Of a DNA stretch of 64,000 nucleotides, positions 1 through 10,803 are shown in pieces. Both the position numbers and the translations under genes were made by a program. This DNA is from Luidia sarsii (Eukaryota; Echinodermata; Asteroidea; Paxillosida; Luidiidae). Numbering within the stretch: the first letter of the stretch is position 1; every line of letters begins with the position of its first letter. The notes beneath the pieces were generated by a model. That model was not told the origin of the DNA, made no database searches, and worked only from the letters and a program-made list of their open reading frames with translations. Location: contig OX465107.1 in NCBI GenBank assembly GCA_949987565.1, positions 1,059,001 through 1,123,000 of the forward strand, given 5' to 3'.

Positions 1-900
1 CTGTTCTTTATTATTAAATTACAGATTGTTATCTCAATCACGTTACCACCAAGTCAAGTGACTCCTCGTACTTCATTCTGTGGTACATTGGTTGTGAATG
101 AACATCTTATGGAAGGTTCTGAGGGTGTTGACTACTCCTCCGGATGTCTGGAGTTGTAGTTTAGTTCGAAACTCCTCTGGGTACAAGTGCACCCTGAGGC
201 AGCCACAATCGGTGTGAACAAAACAAATTAATTTCAAACGTGCTCCACTAACTGCAAGTACACTTTCTTTGTGAAATGTAGGTTACATTAATGTGGGCTG
301 TTTGGAGCTCAAACTTGATAGTACAGTGTACATTCATAATAATAATTAGGGCCTGAGCAGACTTGGGGCAATCTGATACTGGCCAGTGCGGTTCCCTATG
401 GCGGAAACACTTCGTCAGGGTGCAAGACCACATAATGTATTAAGAGATTTGGATTCGATTTGCAACGGGGTTATATTGCGTTATCTTGCCTCGGGGTACC
501 AGACTAAGGTTACACGTGCACACGGCGGAGGATAATTAAATTCGTCATGGATCTCCTACTCTTGTATTTCGTCCCACTTATAACGCGTGCTTCAAGAATG
601 ATGTGGAACTGGGAACAAACTGAGAAATAGCTCCCATTTCTGGTTGCATCTTAGACTAGTTCATATAGTGGGGCATCAAACATCGTAATTTGTGGGTCAA
701 AAGCAATTTAATTTGTGATGAAATCTTTAAAAATTATGTAAAACAGAGAAAGAAAGATAATTCCGTTTGCACATGGCTGTTTTTTGTGAGGATTCCGAGT
801 GCAATTTTCATAGAAAGGTCATCCAACAGGGAAGGTTTCTTCAGACGATATCTACACCGATAAACATGCTTTGAAATATATTTTTCTTATCAAGAACAAA
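1..900. other. non-coding, nothing recognised
   Basis: AT-rich sequence with only short unconvincing open frames on both strands. I see no splice-linked exons, no RNA gene and no clear repeat in this stretch. Confidence 0.5.
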
Positions 901-1085
901 AATGTAAAAATCTGTTGCTAACTGCCTACCAACGCGTTGGACCTGTGGTCAAGTTGTAGCTAGTGGCCTAATGTTTCAATCCTATAATAGCAGGATCTTC
1001 ATCAGAGGCTAAATAATGAAGGTCCTGACCGTCCTGCTAGGAATGAAATGTTAGGCCACTAACTACAATTTTGCATCTTTTTTCT
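901..1085 (-). mobile_element. family A hairpin element, diverged copy
   Basis: The stretch is an imperfect inverted repeat: both arms carry the family A signature of an AGGCC block next to GAAAC or GTTTC and a TGCTAGGA-type loop. This copy is diverged from the consensus of the window, but its left arm keeps an undecayed hammerhead core on the minus strand, listed separately. Family A is named here only for this window. Confidence 0.65.
965..1010 (-). ncRNA. hammerhead ribozyme motif (family A)
   Basis: On the minus strand, reading from 1010 down, the order is a GCCT stem I strand, CTGATGA (1005-999), a stem II of GATCC/GGATT around a 10-nt loop, GAAAC (977-973), an ATT cleavage triplet, then AGGC, which pairs with GCCT. 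All conserved hammerhead core bases are present and the triplet fits NUH. Stem III is essentially absent, as in the minimal type I hammerheads described in Penelope-like elements, which may act as dimers. Self-cleavage is inferred, not shown. Confidence 0.6.
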
Positions 1086-2999
1086 TATCATAATAATTAT
1101 GTGAAATCCAGAACACATATACCATGTTTTCAAACAAACAAAGGAAAGACAAACTGAATGAGAATTTTAAAACTAGGCCAATTAATTTTGAGAAAAAAGT
1201 AAAGGAAATTTGACTGAACCAGGACTTGCAGCCGATACCTCTAGTGAAGGTACCATCGTTTCTTCCCCGAAAAGCCACGAATTCATAAAGACGAAATATG
1301 TGTATCCAACAGCCGACTCCCAGGAACACAGATTACACAGATTATCATCTCATAGCACATACTGATTTTTATTTCAATTTTCTCCCATTTTCTTCAGATG
1401 TAAATTTTCTCAACAGCTTCTTACATTTAACAGCATCAGACGGCAAAATCTTAGTAAAAAATATACCTTTTCAGTTAGTCTGATGCATACTCTACCATTA
1501 AATACATTTGTGTCTCGACTCGCGATATTTTCAAACCTTCATTCAAATAGTTCCCTCGGTAAGTAAACAACTGAAAATCAACAGTAATTAACATCGGCAA
1601 AAATAACAGGTTTTTTTTCAATACAAAAAGCAAAAAAAAAAAATGTGTTCGGTGCGAATGTTACAACTATATTTTTTTTCGTTGGTGCACGAATCATTGA
1701 TTACATTAATGAAAGCAATTGAAAAAGGGTAACATTAAAGAATAAGTAAAATGTTAATGTAAAAAAAAAGCAACAAAGCGCTATTACGTGAAGTTGTACC
1801 AACCAGGTATTTCCTTTTTTACCTCAAACAAATTCCTTACTATATCACGCCCTTTGATGTGACCTCTAAGATTATCATAATGACACTTGCCAAATGTAAT
1901 GTGATACAAATATGCAAGCTGCCATCTGCGTAATGCGCGAATTGTATAACCAAAATGCAAATCTCTTCTATAAACGGCCCGACGTTTCGATCTTGCAGGA
2001 CCTTTCTCATCGGCAAATGCTTTAATTAGTTGACCCCTTATCCGCTTGCCCCATCATGAAGTTGACGTTGCCTGTCCCTGTCTGTCAATTTCTAACATCT
2101 TTCACAACATCTTAAAGCAATGCAGACGATCAATGTAAGAAATAAACACCAAAAAATACAAATATCAACAGAAACAATCACAAAAACAGGAAACACTCAA
2201 GTTTAAGATAATTATTGCCCCAAATAGCCAGACATGTCAAGATAGTATTAATATAAAATAAACGCCGGCAGAGGAGATTCATTTTTGACAAAAAAAACCC
2301 GACCTTAGCTGGAAGTTTATGGACGCATACGTGAAGGAACGGGGATTCGTCTGTCCGGATATTGGACAAATTAATGAAATTACAATCGTCTTCACCCGAT
2401 GCTAATACATTCGTTAATAATGCAATTATTGTTGCATAGTCATAAAAGCCAGTCTTTGTTTCACATACATATGAAACCCATCGTGCATGCAAATAAAACA
2501 AATCTTATTTCATCGTCAAGGTTTCAGTTACTTGCAACCCTAAAGCTCGTTAAAAGCTCGTTAACAACTTTTGGGTAAAAAAAATCTACTCTTGCGAATT
2601 ACACGATCCATCTAGCAATCCAATGTAAACAACAGTAATATAACAAAGTATTTCCTCATAAAATTATGGTTACTGGATAATGAGATTTATCAACATCGTC
2701 AGTGTATCGGTGATTGCGTTGGAATGATTGCATTGCAATGTTCATAACACAATCCATATACTACTCATTCAACTTGCACTAAGTTACCTCTTCCGGTTTC
2801 TATTTCACCTGATCTATGTTTTTGCTTCAATTTTAGCCGAACATTGAATCAGTTTTCACCGATATCTTCCGGGAAACCAGTCAACAATCGGATAATACTA
2901 AGGTTACGAAATGAGTAGAATTTATAAAGTAACGGCCATTTTGAGAATCATAAAAATATCGGATCAACAATCAATTCAAATACTTCTGTAAAAATTCCA
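1086..2999. other. non-coding with repeat fragments
   Basis: No coding exon is supported. A weak SINE-like stretch (about 1205-1265, minus) resembles the tRNA-like part of the SINEs listed below. Poly-A and poly-T runs are frequent between 1600 and 1780. Confidence 0.5.
1955..2030 (+). mobile_element. family A element, fragment
   Basis: Contains the family A arm order AAATGCAAATCT, then CCCGACGTTTCGATC, then GCAGGACCTTTCTC. Only one arm is present, so the hairpin cannot form. Confidence 0.65.
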
Positions 3000-3098
3000 A
3001 GGACATGTTCAATAAAAAGTACCGGTAGATTATGAGGACATGTTCAATAAAAAGTACCGGTAGATTATGAGGACATGTTCAATAAAAAGTAGATTATG
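3000..3098. repeat. 35-bp tandem repeat, 2.8 copies
   Basis: A unit beginning AGGACATGTTCAATAAAAAG is repeated at 3000, 3035 and 3070. The first two copies are identical over 35 bp. The third lacks the internal TACCGG. Confidence 0.9.
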
Positions 3099-4332
3099 TT
3101 GTATACGAATCGCCAAATCCATCAACTACTTGTTGGGTAAAAATATTAGCATATTTTCTCTCCATAGGCCTATAAGTAATTTTCCATATAAAAAAAATGA
3201 GAAAAATCTGAAAAATCTATTTTCTGCGTCCGTATATAGGCCTACTAGCAATCAAATCGGGGTAGACGCTGTAAACAAAAGTGTCGGGAGATATTCAACC
3301 GAATGTTTGACTGTTGACGGTCAAACAATTACCTGATTATATTCTTGGTCAATGTATTGGTGAAACTCAATGTCAAAATCCAGATATTTTTTTTTTATAA
3401 ATCGAGACCAGGTTTTTTGGCAAACCACTGTTGCCGTACATCGATTTGGGCTAACGCTTCTATCGCAGCTAAATAACCAAAACCGATTCCCCTGTACCCA
3501 CGCATGCTCAATCACGCATAACAAAATAACCATGTTTCCAAATCAAAATCCAAACCAGGCTAGACACGCCGACTCCGAAAGAGATCAATTGAAAAAGCCG
3601 ACCTTCAAGCCCTCGCTATTGAACAAAACAAGATATCGACAGTGATCATGTTTGCTGGCAAAATGCATAGCAGAGGTTTACAGCGATTCCGACAAGATCC
3701 CTGGACTATTGGACTCGGAGGTCGGGGCTAATAGTTCCCACAACGCGGCCGCGGATAATGCCTGGCGGCGTTTGGTAGACGAATATTTCGCACTGCCGTT
3801 AATTCACATGGATTACTCGAGCCCCCGTGACATTAAAACTAACCCAGTGTTAGCATTCTGCGTGGCGGCATTCCTGGCGTACCCGACGCCACGCCGAGCC
3901 ACCAACATTGTGAATGTTTGGTCGGCATTTTTTGGTCGAGCACACAACCGACAAATCACTTTCTGCTCCGGCAATTTATTTGGAGAGAGAAAAAGGAACG
4001 ATAACAAAACAAGCCTAATCCTTCCTCTGTGTTGTTTGCAATCTGTGCACTTTCAATGTAGACACACCTTTCGGTGGCATTCACTTGACCCTGACACCCG
4101 GCGTACCCAAGTGTTGTGTTCTACTCTGTCGTAGTCTAGGCGTCCCGTGTCTAATCAGCATTATCCACGGTGAGTGGGAAGAAATAAAGCATGTTCACAT
4201 GCTTTCTTTCCGATCGCTATCCATTGATCTCAACATGCAAAAATAAAACATAATGACGTCTGAAGCTGAGGGACATACACAGTCATAAAAGCAGACATGC
4301 ACATCATGTGCGCCACGTATACGGGTGATTCG
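3099..4332. other. non-coding, no confident gene
   Basis: Open frames occur (for example 3652-4134 plus, opening with TTG), but none shows a recognisable domain, a good start or matching splice sites. TAGGCCTA-type octamers occur near 3163 and 3237. An exon of an unrecognised gene cannot be excluded. Confidence 0.4.
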
Positions 4333-4913
4333 TCAAGAGAGAGATTGAGAGAGGGAGATTGAGGGAGAGAGGGAGAGAGAGAGAGAGGGAGAGAGAGGGA
4401 GAAGAAATAGAGAGGGGGTTAGAGATAGGGAGAAGAGAGAGAGAGAGAGGGACAGAGAGAGTTATAGGGGGTGGTTAGAGAGAGGGAGAGGAGAGTCATA
4501 GGATTGGATATAGAGAAGAGAGGGGGTATCTAGAGATAGAGAGAGGGGAGAGAGAAGAGAGGGGGAGAGAGTGAGAGGGTTGAGAGAGGGAGAGAAGGAG
4601 AGAGAGGGAGAGAGGGAGGGAGAGAGAAGAGATAGAGAGGGGGTTAGAGATAGGGAGACGAGAGAGAGAGGGACAGAGAGAGATATAGGGGGTGGTTAGA
4701 GAGAGGGAGAGGAGAGTCATAGGATTGGATATAGAGAAGAGAGGGGGTAGCTAGAGATAGAGAGAGGGGGAGAGAGAAGAGAGAGGGGGAGAGAGGGAGA
4801 GGGTTGAGAGAGGGAGAGAGAAAGAAATGGAGGGGTGAGTAGAGAGAGATGGGTAGCTAGAGAGGGAGGGGAGAGGGAGGGGAGAGGGAGAGAGAGGGTG
4901 GAGAGAGATAAAG
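4333..4913. repeat. GA-rich low-complexity tract with 240-bp tandem duplication
   Basis: The plus strand is almost purely purine (GAGA, GGGAGA). Inside it, a block with GGTGGTTAGAGAGAGGGAG followed by TCATAGGATTGGATATAG recurs about 240 bp later (4471 and 4711), so part of the tract was copied as a larger unit. It lies just 3' of the stop codon of the minus-strand WASP-like gene and would be read as CU-rich 3'UTR if transcribed that far. Confidence 0.9.
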
Positions 4914-5036
4914 ATAGTACCCTGAAATATCTAAGTATAATATTGCATAGGCCATTTCGTATTATATATTCTCCAATGTTACAAAAGTAGCAATGAGTAG
5001 GCACGGTGTTGGACCAATCAATCTGACCAGTGACCA

Positions 5037-5780
5037 CTATTCATGAAGCTCGTCCAATCCCGAGTCCTCCGTGGATGTGCTCTCGGCGTAGGCCAGCATC
5101 TTGGACGTGTCCCCGTTCTCTGGCGGTGGGATGCCGCCGAACTGCAGCGGGGGCGCTATCGTGGTCACGTTACCCATCATGCGCTGGACGAATTTCTCGT
5201 GGTCCAGGTTGGTCACGTGCTCGAACATGCAGGGCTGCGAGATGGTCTCCTTCTTGGGCAGCACGACTTTGGGCTCCTTGCGCTTCTTGTTCTTCTTCCG
5301 CTTGCCCGTGCCCGAGTCTCCGTCGGCCACCAGCTCGTCCAGCCAGCCGTGGATCGTCTCCATCAGCTCCTCGGCCGCCCGGTTGTTGTCGAAGCTCAGG
5401 CCGGCCAGCTTGCGCTCGTCCCCCGAGACGCAGAGCGTGTGGAAGTTGGTCTCGGGCGACTTGTAGTTGCTGTCGGTGCTGAGGCAGTCCTTCCACTGAA
5501 CGAAGCCGGTTCCCTTCTCGGCCACGCAGAGCACGAGGCGTCTCTCGTTCTGTCTGTTCTCGAAGATGAGCGTGGGGAAGCCAGTGGTGGCTAGCTCCCA
5601 GCCGCCCAGGTTAGCCATGTCCTGCAGCGTGGCGAAGTACAGGTTGGCCAGGGCGGGACAGACGTAGACTCGGCTCTTGAGGCTGGTGAAGAACCGCTCA
5701 ATCTGCCGCACGTCCTGATCAGTGCACGTCCCGGCTTGTCTGGCCGCCATGGCCATTTGATCGCTGGCAACCACATTCAT
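5037..5780 (-). CDS. WASP-like protein: WH1 domain, basic patch, CRIB-like motif, no VCA
   Basis: A 247-residue single open frame starts at ATG 5780 and ends at TAG 5037. Residues about 30-148 read like a WASP-family WH1/EVH1 domain: an ANLYFA strand, a GWELATTG turn, FENRQNERRLVLCV, then YKSPETNFHTL, which corresponds to the YNSPRGYFHTF segment of N-WASP, and a closing helix. Residues 160-171 (KRKKNKKRKEPK) match the position of the WASP basic region that binds phosphoinositides. Residues 180-189 (ISQPCMFEHV) fit a Cdc42/Rac-binding CRIB core. The tail (PPLQFGGIPPP, then STEDSGLDELHE) has no WH2, central or Trp-containing acidic segment, so direct Arp2/3 activation is not expected. No intron is seen. 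A second ATG at residue 9 is possible. Orthology to a named gene is not claimed. Confidence 0.8.
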   Translation of the reverse strand: MNVVASDQMAMAARQAGTCTDQDVRQIERFFTSLKSRVYVCPALANLYFATLQDMANLGGWELATTGFPTLIFENRQNERRLVLCVAEKGTGFVQWKDCLSTDSNYKSPETNFHTLCVSGDERKLAGLSFDNNRAAEELMETIHGWLDELVADGDSGTGKRKKNKKRKEPKVVLPKKETISQPCMFEHVTNLDHEKFVQRMMGNVTTIAPPLQFGGIPPPENGDTSKMLAYAESTSTEDSGLDELHE

Positions 5781-7253
5781 GCTTTCTGTTCCCGTGCGCG
5801 GCGGCCTACCAGCAGGCTCGATCGCTCAATCTGTCTGTGTATCTCAAAACCCGATCAGGCCTCCGCCGTGCATACCATTCGTTCCACAGGCATCAGTTGT
5901 CCGATGGCGGGCTGTGATGTCACCTCCTGACCTCCGTACCTCACAGCACGCGAGCCTGCCCACTCACCATGCAATGGGACCGCAGCCACACTTCGTAATA
6001 AATAACCAGCAACAAACAGCTCACGATCCGAATCCCGATACGAATATCAAACGTCCAAAATAAACCTAGCGCCTGAAACTGCTGAAAAATTCCAGCGCTT
6101 TTCAATTCGGCTCACGAGGGTTAGCCTATTACATACCGGTGGGGAGGGGCTTTTCAAGTCTGAATTAAACTATTCCCAGAGCGATGTTTAAGACCCTGCG
6201 GTGCTAAACGCGGTATTTAGACCCAATACCCTTGACCCTCCTATGGAGTAAAAGCGAAGGATTCCGGGCGCCCGTTTGGTGGGCGAGTCGCCAAGTCTCG
6301 ATGCCGGAGCCGGCGGAGAAATTCCTGGGCGGTATCCGTCTCGTCTCCGGTCACCGGTACGACACGAGCACACCGATGGGAGGTCGGCCGGGTTGGGAGG
6401 CGGGGGCCCGACTGGTGCACCTCTCCTAACGCAGACAAGGAAATACTTGGTTTCTCCCTGTAGTTCCCTCGAGGGACGAGAAACCTGCCAAATATGCAGT
6501 TGTTTCCACGGATCACTTCAGGCAGGGTTGACTCGATGACTCCCTACATGGAAAATATAATTATAGAATCTGTGTGAGTAAAAGAAAATAGAATGTCTGC
6601 TAGCGGTACAGCCTAAAATATAATCGAAGGATAAGACTTGAAGGATATGAGCCTTCGTAAAACGAATGCATATATATACATACAACTTCCCCCTATTATT
6701 TTGTAAAAATAAATAACAAAGACCCAATATAAAACGTAATTGGAATTTCAAATAACCCTACAGTTTCAGATGATCATATTGATCAAAGCATTCTGGCGGG
6801 TCAAGAAGATTGGTAATTTAACAACTTAATAATAATATCCACCTTTCGTTGCTGATTGATAGTTCAAAAATACACGAGTGACGTTAATACCATGTGGTAC
6901 CCTGATGGAAAGCACGTGGTTCGACTTTAGCATCGCACTGTGAATGCGATGCTGTATACGTGCGTGGACTTAGTTTGTGGGCTGGATATTCCAGAAGAAC
7001 TATGAAAGGTTCTTCCTAAGATCTTCAAAACTGATAAAATGAGTGCTTCCGGACTGTCAGCAATCACAGGCGGGCCGTGCAGTTGCTCTGTCATTCTTCA
7101 TCTGCGGTTCGCTTCCAAGATTTCTCGTTATTTGAGGCTCCCCTCCCTCCTTACTTTACCTCCCTGTAAACCCAAGAGGCCCCCGGAGTCTCTCACCACA
7201 TCCAGAGAAAGGAATGACTGAGAGTCCCGCCGTCTAAGATATGCCAACATTAA
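5781..7253. other. intergenic, 5' flank of the WASP-like gene
   Basis: No coding exon is supported. A GC-rich patch (about 6240-6480) produces overlapping open frames on both strands, which is typical of composition rather than coding. The first few hundred bases upstream of 5780 should include the minus-strand promoter, but no core element stands out. Confidence 0.45.
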
Positions 7254-7613
7254 AGGCCCAATACAACATTGGTAAAGGTCACAAGATTGCCACAGTTTGT
7301 GTGTTAAACCATTAAACATCCCAAAAAAGCAATCCTGCGAAGGTTTTAGCTCAAATGGTGATCTGAGAAAGTAGAAAAAGGAAATAAACCGTCACGGTTT
7401 TTGCACCATTTTGTAGTGTAAGAAATAGTCTATTACTTGCGAGTAATAAACTATTTGTCGATGTTTGAGTGAAGATTTCTCAAGAAGAACAGCATCCCAG
7501 ACCATAAGATTTCAACATGAGTATTATATCATGACCATCTACAAACTGTGTAAATTAGAAGGAAATCTGTGGACATCGATGTTTTCCGATATTCCCAATG
7601 TTGTATTGGGCCT
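7254..7613. mobile_element. piggyBac-like MITE with TTAA duplication
   Basis: The 360-bp element is bounded by 19-bp perfect terminal inverted repeats, AGGCCCAATACAACATTGG at the left end and its exact complement at the right. TTAA flanks both sides (7250-7253 and 7614-7617). A TTAA duplication is the hallmark of piggyBac transposons. There is no room for a transposase, so it is a non-autonomous copy. Confidence 0.85.
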
Positions 7614-7617
7614 TTAA

Positions 7618-8093
7618 AGGGAGACACTAAAGGAAGACATGATGTAACAGAGACGACTGTCAACAGACGCCAGGTTAAAATCATGGAGGTTAAATTACCC
7701 ATACTAAACCAGGGCAGTGGTATCATGGAATGGTTTGGCTGGGGCAGCAACGGTGGAGATTTTTGCAAAGCGCTGTTATAGTGTACACGTATAAACCCGA
7801 TTATAGGCTACATGTACCAACTATACTGCACGCATTGTGAAAAAAAAACAACGCCAAGGTTGGCCAATTCTGCACACAAGGGAATCATAAACACATTCAT
7901 AAATTATGATTATTTATCGAAGGCTGGGTTGGTGGCCGCCAATAGCAGCTGCACAGCTCTCAGGCTTTCCAAATATTCCTCGATCGAACTTGGGGCAAGA
8001 TTTGAAATGGTCTTCACATTCACAGTGGTCTGTGGCCTATAGGCTATATAGGCAGTACATCACAAAGCAAAAACGGATGAGAATTTAAAGTAA
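7618..8093. other. non-coding
   Basis: Only short open frames without recognisable content. I see nothing else to annotate. Confidence 0.45.
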
Positions 8094-8104
8094 CACGCAA
8101 ACAT

Positions 8105-8292
8105 ATTTCAAAATTTAGTGGGCCTGACGTTTCGATCCTAGCAGGACCTTTCTCAAAGGCACTTTGAGAAAGGTCCTGCAGTCCTGCTATATAGAATAAA
8201 AAAATCAGGGCCACTAAATTTTGAGATTTGCATTTTGGTAATTTTAGTCAGTAAGCAGTTTGCAACATTTTGGTATATCACTTTTTGTATAT
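8105..8292 (-). mobile_element. family A hairpin element, complete, with target duplication
   Basis: Inverted arms (AATTTAGTGGGCC with GACGTTTCGATCC, and the complement) surround a short loop. They are followed by the unpaired head segment in reverse (TTTGCATTTTGGTAATTTTA, GTCAGTAAGCAGTTTGCAAC, ending at TATATCAC). The 11-bp direct repeat CACGCAAACAT flanks the element (8094-8104 and 8293-8303), so both borders are defined. Confidence 0.85.
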
Positions 8293-8344
8293 CACGCAAA
8301 CATGTTGTGCAAACTGTAATACTAGTATAATACTAGTTACTGCA

Positions 8345-8475
8345 TGGGTACAAACTACAATTTAAAATGACCCAAATACAATCAGAAAATAGGAGGACCT
8401 GACGTTTCGATCCAAGAAGGACCTTTCTAAAAGACCTTTCTCTTCTTTGAGTTTCAGAAAGGTCCTGCTATTAGT
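8345..8475 (+). mobile_element. family A element, degraded copy
   Basis: Contains GGACCTGACGTTTCGATCC and, further on, AGAAAGGTCCTGCTA as the returning arm. The head segment is heavily diverged. Confidence 0.65.
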
Positions 8476-10621
8476 TTTATCAAGAGATGATGATTAGCTG
8501 TAAAATGTTTTCCCACTGCATTCACTGCATGCCATCAATGGGAATCGCTAGGGCTGTGATGGATCAGTGCCATAACAAAATGGTGCCCGAACCATGCCCC
8601 GACCAAAAGCACAACTCGCCCTCAAGTTCAGAGGGAGGAGTTCAGAGGGGGATGAAAGCTACGCAGCGCCACCTCACCCAGCCAATTCATTAAGAAAACG
8701 GATGCACCCTTAATAATACCTTTCCTCTCCGCGTCAGAGCTGCGTCTTCTTGGGGGAGGCGACGAGAGGCCAGAAAAAGCCAACTTCGGCGTCCTCAGAA
8801 TCCAGTCGATGAGTCACGATGCCAGTATTCCACCCTGGGGCAACGGTGCGTGGCCGACTGCATGCAATGCGCTCAGCTAAGCGTCCGTGCTTCACCAATC
8901 GCACGGTAAAAACACCAAGACAGTTCCAGGGCTCAAACGGACAGGGCAGAGCAGTGGCGAACACTATATTCTCTCATCGACACAATCCAATCCCTGTGTT
9001 GACGTCTAGGTGAATGATTTTCCTCCCGGGTAAATCAGAGGCGAAAGAACAGAAGCGACTTATGGAAGTGAATTGTACAAAACATTCGTGCGTTTAGAGA
9101 CTGGATCCCACGCTGTGCGTTTCTCTCGACGGGCCAAGTCGTCCATGAAATTGCGACCCTTTTGTGCGGTCAGACACTAGTCTCTCTCCGAGACGCTGAA
9201 CGTAAACAATGCTAGACACGGCCGGCTGATTCAACTTCACGGGCCCGCTGGCTGGCTCGCTGGCTCGCTGGCTGCATGAAAAACGTAGTCTCGTCCACGG
9301 CGCAAAAAGAGTAGGATTCGAGCAGTAAAAATATGGTTCTCAGTCTCACGGATTCCACAACAGGACAGAGCGTGCTGTAGACCACACACAGCCGACAGCA
9401 ATTGCTTACAGAATCCACAATCCGATGAATGTGGCGGTCTCACCATAGAGCTGTATGGTCTCAACGTGCCAGCGGAGCCCGATGGAATGAGCTGGCATTC
9501 ACCACACGTCGCCTCGATTCAGCGTACTGTATACATACCATACAATACATCCGTTTTACATCCGTGCTGCTCGCGTTGTACGCTGTTCCGCAGCCGGTTG
9601 ACAAGTGGAGACGGATTCTATATGCGTGCGTGTAATAAAAATAAGCAGCATCGGTGACTAAACACGGTGGAGGCTGTTGTGCACTGACGCACCTAGCTAT
9701 TCACATGCAGAGCGGCATTGTCGGAGCGACCGCCAGGAAGTTTACATCACCGGTCTCCGCGCACAATGACTGAAAACCTTGATTCCAGCGAGTGGAGACA
9801 CAATGTCAGAATGACGTCAATACCATGGCATTTCCAGGGGGGGGGCTAGGGGAAGGGGCTGCCCCTATTTAAGAGACGACAATAATGCCTATCAAATATT
9901 TATATATTTATTTACACAACTCGGTTAATCCATGGTTAATCTTTGCCAAGTAACCAAGGGCAACTTTCAGAGTAAGTTTCGAAACGGGTTACTTACGATC
10001 GCAAAGCGCAAGAGCAGTGTGCAGTGTGACACCGTTGAGGGCGCTCTTCCGTATTTGCGTTGACAACCGTTAAATAGTATGCCGACGACTTAGTCCTAAT
10101 TATTTGCCTTACGTCAAATTACGTCAACCGAGCACAAAGTATTCGACGGTGCAGATTAAGCTTATAAACCTGTACAAAGCTAATTCCTTTCGTCGGACTT
10201 GATTGGCTGTCAGTTAAGAACAAAATGTCTGGTGATTTACTCGAGTGAAATAATAATGGATCCGATGGGATCAACACTTATGCCTGTATGGAATTAGGGA
10301 AAGTTGTATCGAAACATGAGCATCATGACTTCTTCCTCTAAAAGGCTAAATCGTTAGCAATTCCACGAACTGGTGAAAACAGTAACACACCAACGCCGAG
10401 CGAGAAAGATACATTCTCAAAACCTTCACTCACTCCTGCTTCTTACAACTTCGAGTTTGTCACCGACAAGCCTTGCAGTGCCCCATACTTACTCTTTTAT
10501 CAATCCACTTTGACAAAATAATTACAATGCGAGTCCAGATTTCTTAATACATTTAAACGTTTCGTTGGCTGCCTTTGTTTGTTTGTCGTTTGTTTATCAC
10601 ATGAAGAACACATAATTTTAC
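8476..10621. other. non-coding
   Basis: No convincing exon on either strand. Simple GCTGG/CTCG repeats occur near 9240-9275 and a G run at 9838-9846. Short open frames around 8734-8964 and 9212-9660 lack domains and flanking signals. Confidence 0.4.
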
Positions 10622-10635
10622 TTCCCACTACTATT

Positions 10636-10789
10636 GGTGATATACAAAAATGTTGCAAACTGCTTACTGACTAAAATTACCAAAATGTAAATCTAAAATT
10701 TAGTGGGCCTGACGTTTCGATCCTAGCAGGACCTGCTAGGATCGAAAGGTCCTGCTAGGATCGAAACGTCAGGCCCACTAAATTTTAGA
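10636..10789 (+). mobile_element. family A hairpin element, complete, with target duplication
   Basis: It starts GGTGATATACAAAAATGTTG, runs through the head segment, and ends in a near-perfect hairpin with arms TAAAATTTAGTGGGCCTGAC and its complement. The 14-bp direct repeat TTCCCACTACTATT flanks it (10622-10635 and 10790-10803). This is the cleanest example for defining family A borders. Confidence 0.9.
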
Positions 10790-10803
10790 TTCCCACTACT
10801 ATT

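Noticed and set aside
3652..4134. 160-codon frame on the plus strand
   Set aside because: It opens with TTG, has no recognisable domain, and the C-terminal part is Cys/His noise. No splice partners are visible. It is left as a weak possibility only.
4496..5037. Open frames made of Ser/Leu/Pro repeats on the minus strand
   Set aside because: They are six-frame readings of the GA/CT simple repeat and have no other protein signal.
8734..8964. 76-codon minus frame with a protein-like look
   Set aside because: No domain, no splice partner and no flanking gene context.
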